From NCBI RefSeq assembly GCF_032773895.1, contig NZ_CP120416.1:3036001-3100000 (forward strand): a DNA stretch of 64,000 nucleotides. The letters run 5' to 3'. This document shows, one piece after another, positions 47,183 to 56,414 of this stretch. Made by a program: the position numbers and the translations under genes. The stretch is from Teredinibacter sp. KSP-S5-2. GTDB taxonomy: Bacteria > Pseudomonadota > Gammaproteobacteria > Pseudomonadales > Cellvibrionaceae. The notes beneath the pieces were generated by a model, which made no database searches, had not been told where the DNA came from, and saw only the letters and a program-made list of their open reading frames with translations. Numbering within the stretch: position 1 is the first letter of the stretch; the number at the start of each line of letters is the position of its first letter.

Positions 47183-50095
47183 ATGAACGTCATTCAATGC
47201 GGTAAAAAAGCGCTCTTTTTTCTTTCTTTATTAGTATTCGTAGGCTGTGGTGGTGGCGCAGGCGGCTCGGGCGGCACAGAGTATCAGGAATTCACGGTAA
47301 AAGAGGTAAAACTCAGCATATCCGCTCCCCAAACAATGACCGTCAATGAGGGCGAAAAGGTCACAATCAAAGCGACCGGCCGAGCTTCCGGTGCAAACCC
47401 TAAACTTTCCTATTCATGGCTGACCGTTTTTGCCTCATTACTCCCAGACTTACAAGGTACGAATACCGACACCATTACGTTCACGGCACCAATGGTTTCC
47501 AGTAATCGTGACCTTATCTTCCTGGTTCAACTTGACGCAGAGGGGGTGATTTATACCGACATTCTTGCAGGTAAACCCACTGCTCGCGTTGTGGTCACCG
47601 TTGTTGACACATCACCCCGTGCTAATGCAGGGAGTGATCAAACAGGTATTCCCGGCAACCTTGTGACCTTGTCCAGCCAATCCACAAACACCGATAGCTG
47701 CGCATGGGAACAAACTTCCGGCGCGACCCTCGTCATTACCAACCCAAACCAATGTACTGCCCAAGTTACGTTGCCAGATCTATCTGCTGAAAATACATTT
47801 ACTTTTCAGCTGACCGCAACCAGCACCAGCGGACAAACAGACACCGACTTAATAACACTTACAGTCGTCCAACCAACTCCACCGACAGCAGTTGCAGGTA
47901 ATGATCAGTCTGCTCCGCCGTTCGGCACTGTACTATTACAGGGAGCGGCCAACATGGGCTCGTCTCCCATTCAAAGCTATAACTGGCAGCAGATTTCCGG
48001 CGAAAAGCTCGAGATTATCCATCAGTCCTATAGCCAAATGCAGGTTCGTCTCCCAGAAACATACTCTCAGCAAACTTATGTTTTTGAGCTGACCGTTACC
48101 GACAATAGGGGCCTATTTCACTCGGACCAAGTCACTGTCACCATGAGCCCTCCTGTCAGTCCGAAAGCCGTGCTCAATGCATCACTTACCTATGTGCTTA
48201 CCGGTAATAACGTGCAATTGGATGGTTCTGGTTCAACAGACGATTTGGGAATCACTCATTATTACTGGAGCCAAACTCAGGGAACGCCCATCTCTGGCAT
48301 CAGCGCATCCGAACCTATCCTCAGCTTTAATGCACCAACCGTGACCAGCGTAGAAACCCTGTCATTCCAGTTACGCGTTGTCGATGCTTCCGGGTTAGAA
48401 GACGCAGCAACGGTCGATATCACCGTCTATCCATCCAATGCCGCGCCAGTAGCTGTTGCAACGGCACCGACAACAGCAGATGAAAGAACCCGGGTAACGC
48501 TAACTGGCAGTGGCTCAAGTGATGTCGATAACAATATCGTCAGTTATCAATGGAGCCAGCTGTCGGGGCCTGATGTAAATATTAGGAATAGCAATTCATC
48601 AGATGCCAACGTTTCTATAGATAACCTATCTGAAGACACACAATTTCGATTTCAACTCACCGTATCCGACCTGTTTGGTGAAACAGACACGGCAACGGTA
48701 AGTATCACCATCCAGAACAAAAACCAACTGCCCGTTATAGGCACAATTTACGGTATTAATTCAGTGTATTCAGGGACGCAACGCTCGATAATTGCATCGT
48801 TTCATGATCCCGACGGATTAACTCGACAATCCTATATAACACAATTAACCGGCCCAGAAATATGGCTGGCCCGTGTCAATCCTCAAGAATGGAAATTCAT
48901 CGCCCCCGAAACAGATGTACAACAAAATTTGTCATTCAGACTCACGGTTATCGGCGATACCAATGAAATCGTAACCAAAGACTTTTCCATCGACATTTTA
49001 CCACTATCCTCCACATCCACTCAGATTACTATTCACGAGCCTAATCACGGACAAGTGGTATTGGGAGATGATCTGATCGCAAACGGCTCGATCACGCAAG
49101 ACGGTTTGGGCGCATCGTTACCAATCCTGGCATCCATATGGCGTAGCGATTCAAACTCAGTTTCGTCAACCTCTGATGCCCAAGGTCTATGGCAACTTTC
49201 ATACTCTGGACTGGGGTACAGTGACCGCAGACATGTTGAAGAAGTGAGAGCACTGAAAGTTTCCTATAACACACACGATAGCGATGTCGTCTTTTTCAAG
49301 AACCTGCCGCAAACCAATCAACAAGCCGAAGTCATTACTGGTAGTTGTGAGAGTAAGTTCTATATCATGTATTCCGATAACACTTTGGTTGAACGACACT
49401 GCGACCAATACACTCGCGCTTTAATTTCGTCAGCCATCACAGACCCGAGCCTACCTGGATACCTCTACTCTGCAGCACAATTTGCTTCTATAGACCCTCA
49501 AACCGGGAATGTTATCGCTTCAGACGGAAAAAACATTATCCGCATTAATACCACGACAGGAGAAAGATCAACCATTTATCAATCCGCGTCGTATGACCCC
49601 ATTTTTGCTGATGAGATGTCAATTGCTTCCGATGCAAAAAGCGCTATCGTAAAACGCCATACCACTCCAGGTAAAACAACAGGAGAGTTCAGTCACATTA
49701 ATTTTGAGTCAGGCAAGATTACTCTACTGGAAAACGTTAATAAGATCATAAAGGGAAATAGTTTTGACCCAACGGGATCATTTTACTACGATCAAACCAG
49801 CTCAAAGATTTATTTTTTAAGTTACTCAAATTTATATGAAATTAATTTTGAAACTGGAGTATATCGACCTACCAGCGGCGTAATTGAATTAGATTTTATC
49901 AAACAGATTTTGCTCGCAGCCAATGAACCCGAGACAGAAAGCTATTCTTATGATTGGCAAAATAAAACCATCTATCTATTAAAAGAAGCTGAAAATACTG
50001 CCATTGTAAAACGTTTTGCCGAATGGAATGGCGTCAACATGCTTGAGTTTGAATTAGTCAACGATTCACCCTACCAACCTGCTCAAGTTCAGTAA
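47183..50095 (+). CDS. Large lipoprotein with tandem PKD/K319L-like domains
   Basis: A 970-residue lipoprotein: lipobox LVFVGC followed by a Gly-rich linker, then several Ig/PKD-like repeats of 85-100 residues (starts ANAGSDQTGIPG, AVAGNDQSAPP, KAVLNASLTY, VAVATAPTTADE), with the QLTVTD-type closing strand of K319L/REJ domains. The C-terminal third (about 700-970) is of mixed beta character and looks propeller-like (DPQTGNVIASDGKNIIRIN). Probably an outer-membrane surface protein for adhesion or carbohydrate contact. A shared terminator follows. Confidence 0.8.
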   Translation: MNVIQCGKKALFFLSLLVFVGCGGGAGGSGGTEYQEFTVKEVKLSISAPQTMTVNEGEKVTIKATGRASGANPKLSYSWLTVFASLLPDLQGTNTDTITFTAPMVSSNRDLIFLVQLDAEGVIYTDILAGKPTARVVVTVVDTSPRANAGSDQTGIPGNLVTLSSQSTNTDSCAWEQTSGATLVITNPNQCTAQVTLPDLSAENTFTFQLTATSTSGQTDTDLITLTVVQPTPPTAVAGNDQSAPPFGTVLLQGAANMGSSPIQSYNWQQISGEKLEIIHQSYSQMQVRLPETYSQQTYVFELTVTDNRGLFHSDQVTVTMSPPVSPKAVLNASLTYVLTGNNVQLDGSGSTDDLGITHYYWSQTQGTPISGISASEPILSFNAPTVTSVETLSFQLRVVDASGLEDAATVDITVYPSNAAPVAVATAPTTADERTRVTLTGSGSSDVDNNIVSYQWSQLSGPDVNIRNSNSSDANVSIDNLSEDTQFRFQLTVSDLFGETDTATVSITIQNKNQLPVIGTIYGINSVYSGTQRSIIASFHDPDGLTRQSYITQLTGPEIWLARVNPQEWKFIAPETDVQQNLSFRLTVIGDTNEIVTKDFSIDILPLSSTSTQITIHEPNHGQVVLGDDLIANGSITQDGLGASLPILASIWRSDSNSVSSTSDAQGLWQLSYSGLGYSDRRHVEEVRALKVSYNTHDSDVVFFKNLPQTNQQAEVITGSCESKFYIMYSDNTLVERHCDQYTRALISSAITDPSLPGYLYSAAQFASIDPQTGNVIASDGKNIIRINTTTGERSTIYQSASYDPIFADEMSIASDAKSAIVKRHTTPGKTTGEFSHINFESGKITLLENVNKIIKGNSFDPTGSFYYDQTSSKIYFLSYSNLYEINFETGVYRPTSGVIELDFIKQILLAANEPETESYSYDWQNKTIYLLKEAENTAIVKRFAEWNGVNMLEFELVNDSPYQPAQVQ

Positions 50096-50120
50096 TACTT
50101 TGAAGAATTAATATTGAATC

Positions 50121-50154
50121 AACTAATCCCCAGGAGAAATACCGGGGATTAGTT
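50121..50154. terminator. Bidirectional terminator between convergent genes
   Basis: AACTAATCCCC, a 12-nt loop and GGGGATTAGTT form a perfect 11-bp stem followed by Ts on the plus strand. It serves the lipoprotein (plus) and, reading the other way, the P-loop kinase gene that ends at 50156. Confidence 0.85.
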
Positions 50155-50155
50155 T

Positions 50156-50659
50156 TTAGCTGATGTGCTTTTGAATTTCCATCACACAATCCAATACAGA
50201 TTTTCCAGCCGTATCAATAATAAACCTATCGCAATTCCATTGATGGTATTCCCTATTTTCAATTTCATCCCATGTAGATAGTTTAAGATTCGGCACTGTT
50301 GATTGACGAAGTTCTACACGCTGACGATGCTCCATTTTGTCGGAGCAGATAATTTCAATATTCACAGAATCAGCACTACTGTTTATCGCAACGTCATTCC
50401 ATTCTCCGCGAGTCAACGTGATAGGGTTACATGAATCTGCTATAACGCTTTTGCCCAGCCTAAGGTTATCGGATGCAATTCTGTATGCTAATCGATACCC
50501 TTCACCTTCGACAGAATAATTACACAAATCTCTTAATGCCTGTTCTATCGTATCTATGCGTAAATAAAAAGCGTGGGTGATTCTCGCCAGCTCTTGAGCC
50601 AGTGTACTTTTCCCCACACCAGGAAGCCCGGAAAATATGTACAGCTTAGGTTTACTCAT
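50156..50659 (-). CDS. P-loop kinase-like protein (AAA_33 type)
   Basis: A 167-residue nucleotide-binding protein with Walker A GLPGVGKST (11-19), then LRIDTIEQALRD and VIADSCNP, the pattern of small zeta-toxin/gluconate-kinase-like AAA_33 proteins. These phosphorylate small molecules or aminoglycosides; the substrate here is unknown. It starts 25 bases after the PaiB-like gene stop and is probably cotranscribed with it. Confidence 0.78.
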   Translation of the reverse strand: MSKPKLYIFSGLPGVGKSTLAQELARITHAFYLRIDTIEQALRDLCNYSVEGEGYRLAYRIASDNLRLGKSVIADSCNPITLTRGEWNDVAINSSADSVNIEIICSDKMEHRQRVELRQSTVPNLKLSTWDEIENREYHQWNCDRFIIDTAGKSVLDCVMEIQKHIS

Positions 50660-50684
50660 GAGATCTCACACTGGATTGTATAAG

Positions 50685-51269
50685 TTATTCGGAAACACGC
50701 TTCATGGCTTCAGCAAGCTTAATCGAACCCAAATCACATAATCGATCAATCACCTGCTCCCTATCTTCAGCCGAACGATTCTGACTCAATTTATATTGGC
50801 ACTGAATATCATCGATTGAGATTTCAACACCAACAATCGCTTTGAGCATGGCGTTATTGTATTCAGGTTGCCAGGGTGGAGTTAAAAGCGACTCATATTT
50901 TTCCGTGAGTTTATCCACCACATATTGAAGCCTGTCCAAATCCGTAAAAATGCGTGCACGTCCGTAAATATGAACAGCTTGATAATTCCAGGTGGGCACA
51001 CCGGGGCTTTTATACCAGGAAGGTGAAATATAATCATGCGGCCCTTCTAAAGTAATCATTACCTCCTGACCATCCAGTTCATTACATTGAGGATTGTTTC
51101 CTGCCAGATGCCCCAACATTTTCGTATTGTCGTTCGACAATAGAAACGGCATATGTGTGGAAAATATCCTGCCAGAAACATGAGAAATCAGTTGGCCAAA
51201 TGCATTCGCCTGGACAAAAGACAAGATCTCTTCCTTATCGGTAATCTCAAAGTACTTAGGTATATGCAT
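50685..51269 (-). CDS. PaiB-like FMN-binding protein (negative transcriptional regulator family)
   Basis: A 194-residue protein of the PaiB/FMN-binding split-barrel family: IPKYFEITDKEEILSFVQANAFGQL at the start, the flavin-side motif HLAGNNPQ, then YISPSWYKSPGVPTWNYQAVHIYG, which is diagnostic. In Bacillus PaiB represses protease and sporulation genes; many homologues may be oxidoreductases instead. It is transcribed towards the P-loop kinase gene. Confidence 0.9.
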   Translation of the reverse strand: MHIPKYFEITDKEEILSFVQANAFGQLISHVSGRIFSTHMPFLLSNDNTKMLGHLAGNNPQCNELDGQEVMITLEGPHDYISPSWYKSPGVPTWNYQAVHIYGRARIFTDLDRLQYVVDKLTEKYESLLTPPWQPEYNNAMLKAIVGVEISIDDIQCQYKLSQNRSAEDREQVIDRLCDLGSIKLAEAMKRVSE

Positions 51270-51482
51270 AATTTATCCTTGTAGATCTTCCATAAACAAT
51301 TCATCGACCGATCATTTAACAAGCTCCTACAAACCGTTATTGAACAAGTAACAGGCGGGTAACAATATAAGACTGATAACGGAATGATAATGGAGTTTTA
51401 ATTGTCTTCTACTTTCACTCACCTATGTCGTCCTATGCAAGCAAATTACGGAAAAATCCGGAATTATTTTGTCGTTCAGTCA

Positions 51483-51511
51483 TTGAAATTCCCCCACACA
51501 GTCATTATAAG
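51483..51511 (+). promoter_or_regulatory. Promoter of htpX
   Basis: TTGAAA, a 17-bp spacer and TATAAG lie 58 bases upstream of the htpX ATG. A run of Cs after the -35 gives partial likeness to a sigma-32 site, but the fit to sigma-70 is better. Confidence 0.55.
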
Positions 51512-51569
51512 GTGCTTGGTACCCACTGGATTTTAACTGCTTATTAATACATTTAACTGGAGCAATTTA

Positions 51570-52454
51570 ATGCTACGAATCTTACTTTTCCTAGGGTCAA
51601 ATATTGCTGTACTGGCCTTGTTAAGCCTGACCTTCAGCCTATTGGGCATAGGTGGTCTGCTAAAGGAAAACGGCGTTGACCTCGACCTCAATGCTTTGCT
51701 TATTTATGCGGCAGTAATTGGTTTCAGCGGCTCATTCATCTCTTTGCTATTGTCCAAATTCATGGCAAAAGCCTCAATGAAAGTCGCCGTCATTACGCAA
51801 CCCGGTAATCAGGTTGAACACTGGTTGGTTGATACCGTTCGCCGCCAGGCGTCTCAAGCCGGTATCGGCATGCCGGAAGTGGGTATATTTAACCACCCTT
51901 CTCCTAACGCTTTTGCCACCGGTTGGAACCGTAACAACGCGTTAGTGGCAGTAAGTACGGGTTTATTACAAACAATGGGCAGGGAAGAAGTTGAGGCTGT
52001 TCTCGCCCACGAAGTCAGCCACGTTGCCAATGGCGATATGGTCACTCTGGCGTTGATTCAGGGTGTAGTGAATACCTTCGTCGTATTTGTTTCCCGTGTT
52101 ATTGGCTTCCTGGTGGACCGATTGATTTTCAAGGTAGAGCGTGGACACGGGCCCGGCTTTTGGATTGTTTCTATGATCGCCGAAGTCGTGCTAGGCATTC
52201 TCGCCACAACCATTGTCATGTGGTTTTCCCGCTGGCGGGAATATCGCGCGGATGCGGGAGGAGCAAAACTCGCCGGAAAACAAAACATGATCTCCGCCTT
52301 GCGCGCACTGCAAACGCAACACAACGCTCCCCCGATGCCGGAGGAGATGTCAGCCTTTGCCATTAACGCGGGCAAAGTACAGTTGCTATTCTCCAGCCAT
52401 CCACCACTGGAAGCACGCATTGAAGCTTTGCAACGAAGCACTGATATTAAATAA
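51570..52454 (+). CDS. htpX: HtpX, membrane-bound zinc metalloprotease
   Basis: HtpX degrades misfolded membrane proteins along with FtsH. It has two N-terminal membrane helices (about 5-26 and 43-62), the zinc motif HEVSH (147-151, catalytic E148), two further helices (about 160-180 and 195-215) and the third zinc ligand Glu in SRWREYRADAGGA. Length 294 aa is standard. GGAG lies 7 nt before the ATG. An inverted repeat follows the gene. Confidence 0.96.
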   Translation: MLRILLFLGSNIAVLALLSLTFSLLGIGGLLKENGVDLDLNALLIYAAVIGFSGSFISLLLSKFMAKASMKVAVITQPGNQVEHWLVDTVRRQASQAGIGMPEVGIFNHPSPNAFATGWNRNNALVAVSTGLLQTMGREEVEAVLAHEVSHVANGDMVTLALIQGVVNTFVVFVSRVIGFLVDRLIFKVERGHGPGFWIVSMIAEVVLGILATTIVMWFSRWREYRADAGGAKLAGKQNMISALRALQTQHNAPPMPEEMSAFAINAGKVQLLFSSHPPLEARIEALQRSTDIK

Positions 52455-52465
52455 CGAGACATTTT

Positions 52466-52500
52466 AGGAGGCATGTTGTTTGAGAATGACATTGCCTCCT
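52466..52500 (+). terminator. Hairpin after htpX
   Basis: AGGAGGCA and TGCCTCCT form an 8-bp stem around a 19-nt loop, 12 bases after the htpX stop and 23 before the convergent GNAT gene. T-runs are weak on both sides. Confidence 0.55.
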
Positions 52501-52522
52501 TATCCCAATAATTTAACCCGGC

Positions 52523-52996
52523 TTACATCCTATATTCCATCATCAGCTCTGGCTGCCCGGTATTTGTATCGATTTGTTCACCGGCGATAACAAATCCGTG
52601 TTTTTTATAGAATTCAGTACTCGAAGAATTCATTTTATATACAGTCAACTGGAGTTGCTTACGCCTTTTCTTGGCATCGTTCATCAAAGCGCTTCCTATT
52701 CCTTTACCCTGATGGTTAGGTAAAACAAAAATCGCTGCCAACGTATCGCCATATAAACAATAAAACCCAACGATTTTTCCATCAGCCTCAAACACATAGG
52801 TTTCTGATACAGGGATATAGAGGTTTCGCATATCCTCTACTTTTGATTGCCAAAACTCGGAGGGAATAAAATGGTGGGCCTCCACTGAGGCCGAAAGCCA
52901 AATGCCCAGAATGGAGTTCATATCCCGGCTTTTATAGTTTCGGATCATACTTCTCTTACTGCCATGAACATCAGCCTGTTTAACAGCAACAGACAT
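52523..52996 (-). CDS. GNAT-family N-acetyltransferase (YjaB-like)
   Basis: A 157-residue acetyltransferase. The acetyl-CoA loop is VLPNHQGKGIGSALM; the N-terminal part (SILGIWLSASVEAHHFIP) and EFYKKHGFVIAGEQ resemble E. coli YjaB. Substrate unknown. A Met at residue 17 (MIRNYKS) is an equally likely start. It follows the nitrilase gene by about 19 bases and is probably cotranscribed with it. Confidence 0.85.
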   Translation of the reverse strand: MSVAVKQADVHGSKRSMIRNYKSRDMNSILGIWLSASVEAHHFIPSEFWQSKVEDMRNLYIPVSETYVFEADGKIVGFYCLYGDTLAAIFVLPNHQGKGIGSALMNDAKKRRKQLQLTVYKMNSSSTEFYKKHGFVIAGEQIDTNTGQPELMMEYRM

Positions 52997-53015
52997 TTAG
53001 TATCGTTATCCTACC

Positions 53016-53954
53016 CTACCCTTTAAAAACCGTCGGTGACGGCCTGGACTTATTTACTTCTAAATGAAAAACATCTGGCCGGGAATAATGCCCGGCAACG
53101 TCCAAAGCGCGCCGAGATATCGCTGCCTGTTCAACATCAATATCCAGCACAATAAACCCTTTCTGGTTTGTTAAGGGGCCAGCGACAATTTCACCGCTCG
53201 GTGAAACAACAAGCGAATCGCCAGGATTAATCCACTCCTCGTCTACAGGATATAGTCGATCCAGATCTGGAAAGTTTTCAGGTAAATCTTTTCGTTCCAG
53301 CGCAACACCACAGCATAACACCCAGCATCGCCCTTCTCTTGCAATATGTTGCATGGTTCCAATCCACGCATCACCGCTATCATAAGTTGGTGCAATATAT
53401 ATTTCTACACCTTGGGAGTACAACGCGTATCTCGCCAAAGGCATATAGTTTTCCCAACAAATTAAGCTACCAATTTTTCCAACTGGCGTATCAACAACAT
53501 TTAAACCATATCCATCACCAAATCCCCAAACCATTCGTTCAGGGTTAGTTGGCATTAACTTCCTATGGTGATTAACAATATGCCCCTCAGCATCAATAGT
53601 TATTACAGCGTTATAAATCGTTGAACGACTATTTGTGTTATCTCGTTCGTTAATACCACATACCACGGTGACTTGTTTCTCCCTGGCAATAGTCAGTAGA
53701 GGTGTTAAATCATTGGAGGACAGATCAATCGCATTCTGAAATAGCCTGGCATGTAATCTTTGACATAAGCTCCCATCACTGCCCGGCCGCAATCGCCAAA
53801 TCCAGGCAGGGTATCCGGGAATAAAGGCTTCAGGAAAAACAACAAGCTCTGCACCTTGCGCTGCAACAGAATCAATGATCTCTACGGCCTTTTTGACAGT
53901 ACGTTGTTTATCAAGAACACATGGCGCTTCTTGAATAATGGCTATCTTCTTCAT
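53016..53954 (-). CDS. Nitrilase (aliphatic nitrilase / cyanide hydratase type)
   Basis: A carbon-nitrogen hydrolase with the complete catalytic triad: E42 (VVFPEAFIPGYP), K132 (HHRKLMPTNPER) and C166 (LICWENYMPLAR). The wording around the Cys is typical of true nitrilases and cyanide dihydratases, not amidases. ATG 53954 (MKKIAII) starts the conserved domain; the frame is open 17 codons upstream but that part is not conserved. Length 312 aa is normal. Substrate specificity cannot be read. Confidence 0.92.
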   Translation of the reverse strand: MKKIAIIQEAPCVLDKQRTVKKAVEIIDSVAAQGAELVVFPEAFIPGYPAWIWRLRPGSDGSLCQRLHARLFQNAIDLSSNDLTPLLTIAREKQVTVVCGINERDNTNSRSTIYNAVITIDAEGHIVNHHRKLMPTNPERMVWGFGDGYGLNVVDTPVGKIGSLICWENYMPLARYALYSQGVEIYIAPTYDSGDAWIGTMQHIAREGRCWVLCCGVALERKDLPENFPDLDRLYPVDEEWINPGDSLVVSPSGEIVAGPLTNQKGFIVLDIDVEQAAISRRALDVAGHYSRPDVFHLEVNKSRPSPTVFKG

Positions 53955-54143
53955 AACCAAACCCCACGGGCTTGCTATCGGACGAGTAACTACTGTCTTT
54001 AACACTAGTTAATTCAGGAGAGACTGCCAGAAAAAAGCCTATTGTTTTTAGAATTATTACTTGAAAGTTTGGTAAATGGCATTCCTTGCCAGGAAAACAC
54101 AAACAAGCCGTTTTTCAATTCTTCTGCTTACTGCTTGATAACA

Positions 54144-54848
54144 CTATTGCTTACAGGGCACAACAAAATCAATATGATAGTGTTCATCATGCCTTACCCA
54201 AGAACGCTTTTTAGAGAACTGAATATGAGACTTTAAATAGTCTGCATATTTGGTTGAATACAAATTCGGTTGAAGTTCAGGGGCGAATATCACACGCCAT
54301 ATTTCTCGGTTACGCTTTTTGGCCTGTTGATGCAACGCGACAATATGTGCAGCCATTGCCTCGTAATCAATATGCATTCCGTCATAATGACTGTCATTAT
54401 CAAACTCAATATTGTAACCAAGCTTATTCAGAGGGTTAGTCGGCAAATGGACAGACTTCCCATTTTCATCCACAACTGGAACCATAAAATCTACGGATAA
54501 ACCATTCCTGTGAGTTTTGTGCGGCGAAAACTTCCCTCCATTTTTAAAGCCTGTCTCAGCGTATTTATAGACCTTACTTGGCTGTTCTTGCTCAAGAACT
54601 TTATAGGTTGAAACAATAATATCCCTTACATCGGAATGAATATAAGTTCTACCAGCCAGTCTAGCGACGAAGCTGTATGTAACAAAATTAGTTCCTTTCG
54701 ATGGAAGCTCTACACCTTCAGCTAAACGACCATTGGATGTTGTGCCGTAGCAAGTACTGGGTTCTGCCGAGACAAGGACAGGAAGTAGAACTGTACTAAA
54801 AATCCCCGTTAAAAGTACAATCACTAACCTATAAGATAGATAATTCAA
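54144..54848 (-). CDS. Secreted LAS-type murein endopeptidase-like protein (MepA-like)
   Basis: After a signal peptide (MNYLSYRLVIVLLTG to VSA, cut near 28) the protein has the LAS zinc motifs: H113 and D120 (THRNGLSVD) and H223/H225 in HDEHYHIDF, as in MepA, which cuts peptidoglycan cross-links. Family members are about 250-280 aa, so this is slightly short. Its ATG overlaps the preceding gene by 4 bases (ATGA), so it is translationally coupled to the small-secreted-protein array. It could mature the wall or act on prey or competitors; that is inference. Confidence 0.82.
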   Translation of the reverse strand: MNYLSYRLVIVLLTGIFSTVLLPVLVSAEPSTCYGTTSNGRLAEGVELPSKGTNFVTYSFVARLAGRTYIHSDVRDIIVSTYKVLEQEQPSKVYKYAETGFKNGGKFSPHKTHRNGLSVDFMVPVVDENGKSVHLPTNPLNKLGYNIEFDNDSHYDGMHIDYEAMAAHIVALHQQAKKRNREIWRVIFAPELQPNLYSTKYADYLKSHIQFSKKRSWVRHDEHYHIDFVVPCKQ

Positions 54849-55162
54849 AATGCCAACCTATGAACACGCCGTTCAGCATTCCCTTCAACAGGGTCTTTCT
54901 GACATAAAACCTCTCCAGATAATCCTTGTGCTCTTGCAGCAAGCGCAGCTGAATATAATTCCTTGTCCGTCTTACTGATTTTACAAATTTCGCCATTAGA
55001 CAAGAAAATTCTGGTATCTGATGTTTCCCAGTAAACAATAACTTTTTCAATTTTTACGTTTTTATTCCATTGCCAATAGGGATCATAAGTGGCCGAATCA
55101 GAACATACAACAGGTGAAAACGCCAAGGCCAAAAAACCTAATAAATACTCTTTTAAATACAT
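54845..55162 (-). CDS. Small secreted two-Cys protein, array member 5
   Basis: A 105-residue protein with a signal peptide (YLKEYLLGFLALAFSPVVCS). The mature part follows the array pattern: IEKVIVYWE strand, IRxFLSNGEIC with the first Cys, ELYSAALAARAQGLSG as the LAA/SG motif, and a final Cys in VLCQKD. It is the most divergent member (SGK is replaced by LSGE). ATG 55162 has AGGAGG at 5-nt spacing. Its end overlaps the peptidase ATG by 4 bases. Confidence 0.7.
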   Translation of the reverse strand: MYLKEYLLGFLALAFSPVVCSDSATYDPYWQWNKNVKIEKVIVYWETSDTRIFLSNGEICKISKTDKELYSAALAARAQGLSGEVLCQKDPVEGNAERRVHRLAF

Positions 55163-55208
55163 CCACTCCTCCTTTTTATCAATCCCTATCAACTTTGGCT
55201 TATTATAT

Positions 55209-55556
55209 TTATTTAATATAGGCCGCAGTAATTTTACATACTGGAGCAATTGGCGTTACGCTATCGTTTACTTCAAGCTGTATTGACTTCCCTGAAATCC
55301 AGGCAGCAAGCAGAATCGAAAGAATATGTTCGTCTTCCTTTAACAGATCAGCTGCATCCCCTCTACAAGCAGTATCTCCCCATGCCACATTATTCACGTA
55401 TATTCTGGTTATACCCGAACAACTAGGACAATGAGTTCGATCCATAGCCATTGGATGAATACGCTCAATCACAACATCTCTTACTACAGGCTTAGCAATA
55501 ACAGTCAATGATGTAAAAAAAAGTAGAACAAAACTTAAAGGTAATAATATTTTCAT
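55209..55556 (-). CDS. Small secreted two-Cys protein, array member 4
   Basis: A 115-residue protein with a signal peptide (MKILLPLSFVLLFFTSLTVIA). It shares the family core ILSILLAAWISGKSIQLEV with the neighbours and has four Cys (CPSC, TACRG, PVCKI), two more than most members. GGAGCGAC precedes the ATG. Function is not recognised. It lies 46 bases before member 5. Confidence 0.75.
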   Translation of the reverse strand: MKILLPLSFVLLFFTSLTVIAKPVVRDVVIERIHPMAMDRTHCPSCSGITRIYVNNVAWGDTACRGDAADLLKEDEHILSILLAAWISGKSIQLEVNDSVTPIAPVCKITAAYIK

Positions 55557-55630
55557 TGTCGCTCCATTTAGGACTTAAATTTCGGCAATATTTAAAACAC
55601 ATACAGTATTCAATTTAGTCATTTCCCGCC

Positions 55631-55954
55631 TTAATTGATTATGGTAAAACTACCAGGCCGAGGAGAATCACCTAAGCAATCGTTATCCGCAATACCTACT
55701 TTAACTTTCTTACCCGATGCATGCGCTGTTAATGCAATGCTCAACATAGCATCAGACATTGAATCAGTCATTTCCCATCTAAGCTGATTATGCCTTGAAC
55801 AAGTTGACACAGACTCATTCGGGATAATATTTAAAAAAACATAGTTTCCCCCTCGGGTAACACCTACCTCAGTAATAGTAAACTCTTCTGTACCGGCAGC
55901 ATAAATATTACTTGATAGAACGACAGCAAAAACAATAGCTATCATTTTTTTCAT
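55631..55954 (-). CDS. Small secreted two-Cys protein, array member 3
   Basis: A 107-residue protein with a signal peptide (MKKMIAIVFAVVLSSNIYA). Mature part: TITEVGVTRGGNYVFLNI strand, Cys in VSTCSRH, then MLSIALTAHASGKKVKVGI and the second Cys in DNDCLG. It is closest in pattern to the members at 56415 and 61922. ATG 55954 gives the best signal peptide. Function unknown. Confidence 0.75.
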   Translation of the reverse strand: MKKMIAIVFAVVLSSNIYAAGTEEFTITEVGVTRGGNYVFLNIIPNESVSTCSRHNQLRWEMTDSMSDAMLSIALTAHASGKKVKVGIADNDCLGDSPRPGSFTIIN

Positions 55955-56023
55955 AAAACACCCTAAAAGTAAAACGAAATAAACAGAATTAAACAAAACA
56001 ACTATTATAAAACATTCAGTTTA

Positions 56024-56341
56024 TTAATAATCATAATAATAAAAATACGTTGGAGTACAATTACCACTTGTATTTGGATTATAGCCAGCAATTATTTCCA
56101 TTTTTGACATTCTAGAAGCAAGTAACATACTTACCCATTGTTTTCCATGCTCAGAAGTAGGGTCAAACTGAAACTGCCAACCATTTGCAAGATCACAACT
56201 CGGACTCGTATTCCCCTTCTCAAGCGTAACATACGCCACCTTTGAACTATGAACCAAGAAGCCTTTTACGGTCCCAGTAAACTCCGCCGCATTCAAACTT
56301 ACTGAAAACAACAATACAATAACACTGATAATAATCTTCAT
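56024..56341 (-). CDS. Small secreted two-Cys protein, array member 2
   Basis: A 105-residue protein with a signal peptide (MKIIISVIVLLFSVSLNA). It follows the family pattern: FTGTVKGFLVHSSKVAYVTL, Cys in SPSCDL, WVSMLLASRMSKMEII in place of LAAxxSGK, second Cys in SGNCTP, and a Tyr-rich tail (YFYYYDY). Function unknown. Confidence 0.72.
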   Translation of the reverse strand: MKIIISVIVLLFSVSLNAAEFTGTVKGFLVHSSKVAYVTLEKGNTSPSCDLANGWQFQFDPTSEHGKQWVSMLLASRMSKMEIIAGYNPNTSGNCTPTYFYYYDY

Positions 56342-56414
56342 TTTTATTTCCTATTTATAATAAATACAGGTTATATTCAACATCATGCAAGATATCACGT
56401 ACAGAGTTTCAAAA

